A DNA stretch of 5,199 nt from Clostridia bacterium. GTDB taxonomy: Bacteria; Bacillota; Clostridia; Christensenellales; Borkfalkiaceae. How positions within the stretch are numbered: position 1 is the first letter of the stretch; every line of letters begins with the position of its first letter. Below the pieces are notes generated by a model. It saw only the letters and a program-made list of their open reading frames with translations. It was not told where the DNA came from and did no database searches. The DNA is taken from NCBI GenBank assembly GCA_900767815.1, contig CAAGAM010000235.1, forward strand, positions 1 to 5,199, read 5' to 3'. The translations under genes and the position numbers were made by a program. This document shows positions 4,741 to 5,199 of the stretch, one piece after another.

Positions 4741-4802
4741 TTTGGCGGGTGCTTGACCGCGACGCGAAGCGTCGCGCTTGTATAAGTCAAGCACCCGCCA
4801 AA
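4741..4802. repeat. 62-base strong palindrome (17-bp perfect arms plus inner 8-bp hairpin)
   Basis: TTTGGCGGGTGCTTGAC (4741-4757) is the exact reverse complement of 4786-4802. Between them CGCGACGC (4758-4765) and GCGTCGCG (4769-4776) form a second perfect stem around GAA, leaving CTTGTATAA unpaired on one side. It lies 66 bases past the stop codon of the minus-strand glycoside phosphorylase-like gene and could stabilise or end that mRNA. The T-tract expected of an intrinsic terminator is missing on both strands. Confidence 0.85.
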
Positions 4803-4868
4803 GTGCCATTTGAAATTTTTGTTAAATAATTACCGCTTTTTTTAGCACTTATGTTAATTAAAATATTA

Positions 4869-5199
4869 TCATTTGTTACTTAATTTAATAGTAATTGCCA
4901 TGTCGTCGGATATTCGCGACTTTTCTATAAGAACCGAACGACCATCCGCCGATAAGGGAAGCGTTTTACCGTCTATTTCCGCGGACTGTATCTTCGCTCC
5001 GTAGCCAGAATATTTTACGGTTATTTTATGACCGTTAAACGGTGTTACTATCTCCGCGTTTTCGTATTTCTTCGGTACGCACGGCGTTATTACCATGTCG
5101 CGAAGCGTAAAGTTTATGCCGAACACCCAAGAATAAACCGCTCTTTCGATCATAGCGACACTGCCCGTCAAAAAAGAGAAGCCCGACCTGCCGTAAAAC
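4869..5199 (-). CDS. C-terminal part of a GH94-type glycoside phosphorylase (partial)
   Basis: The last 109 codons of a minus-strand gene are present, ending with TGA at 4871-4869; the gene continues beyond the right edge of the window. The visible protein has SGFSFLTGSVA near its beginning, then a WVFGINFTLRDMVITPCVP stretch, then a beta-rich tail. This order resembles the end of the (alpha/alpha)6 barrel and the C-terminal beta-sandwich of cellobiose/cellodextrin phosphorylase-like GH94 enzymes, which cleave beta-glucosides with phosphate in the cytoplasm. The catalytic acid lies upstream, outside the window, so activity and substrate cannot be judged. A related GH65 or GH36-type enzyme is a less likely alternative. 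The internal TTG and ATG codons here are not the true start. Confidence 0.7.
   Translation of the reverse strand, partial: FYGRSGFSFLTGSVAMIERAVYSWVFGINFTLRDMVITPCVPKKYENAEIVTPFNGHKITVKYSGYGAKIQSAEIDGKTLPLSADGRSVLIEKSRISDDMAITIKLSNK

Overview
The window looks like a piece of chromosome from a low-to-moderate GC member of the Firmicutes, probably a clostridial gut-type organism. Four things point that way: a PolA with a degenerate proofreading domain, polA directly joined to coaE, strong AAGGAGG-type ribosome sites, and A+T-rich intergenic DNA with consensus sigma-A promoters. I infer this from gene style; nothing here fixes a species.

Left part (1-3669): a tRNA-Leu(CAA) gene on the minus strand diverges from a plus-strand pair. 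That pair is polA (DNA polymerase I, 855 codons) followed by coaE (dephospho-CoA kinase), which overlap by one base in TAATG and so form one translationally coupled unit. Downstream is a separate unit: a strong promoter (TTGATT, 17 bases, TATAAT), a tRNA-Ser(UGA) gene and a hairpin/U-tract terminator.

Middle part (3706-4181): no credible protein gene. It holds two diverged copies of a hairpin-bearing repeat (47 of 50 bases identical), a long imperfect hairpin, a nested palindrome and an inverted-repeat-bounded segment. That segment begins with GGAAAGATG and ends with a sequence resembling a serine tRNA 3' end (CGAATCCC, five bases, TTCCGCCA), followed by a second terminator. It may be a decayed tRNA-Ser gene, or a repeat family that looks like tRNA or arose from it.

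Next (4184-4411, minus strand) is the most interesting part: a compact transcription unit with a near-perfect promoter, a terminator, and between them a candidate structured RNA of about 190 nt. It encloses a 19-codon reading frame behind a perfect Shine-Dalgarno sequence. That Shine-Dalgarno can pair over 11 bp with a sequence just past the stop codon. The single mismatch-like position becomes G-U only in the minus-strand RNA, which supports the orientation. The unit could be a small-peptide mRNA, a structured non-coding RNA, or both.

Right part (4412-4868): no convincing gene, but two large palindromes of 62 bases each. The window ends in the 3' portion of a minus-strand gene whose product resembles the C-terminal end of GH94-type glycoside phosphorylases. 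Apart from polA-coaE, the units appear to be transcribed independently; there is no sign of a larger shared pathway.
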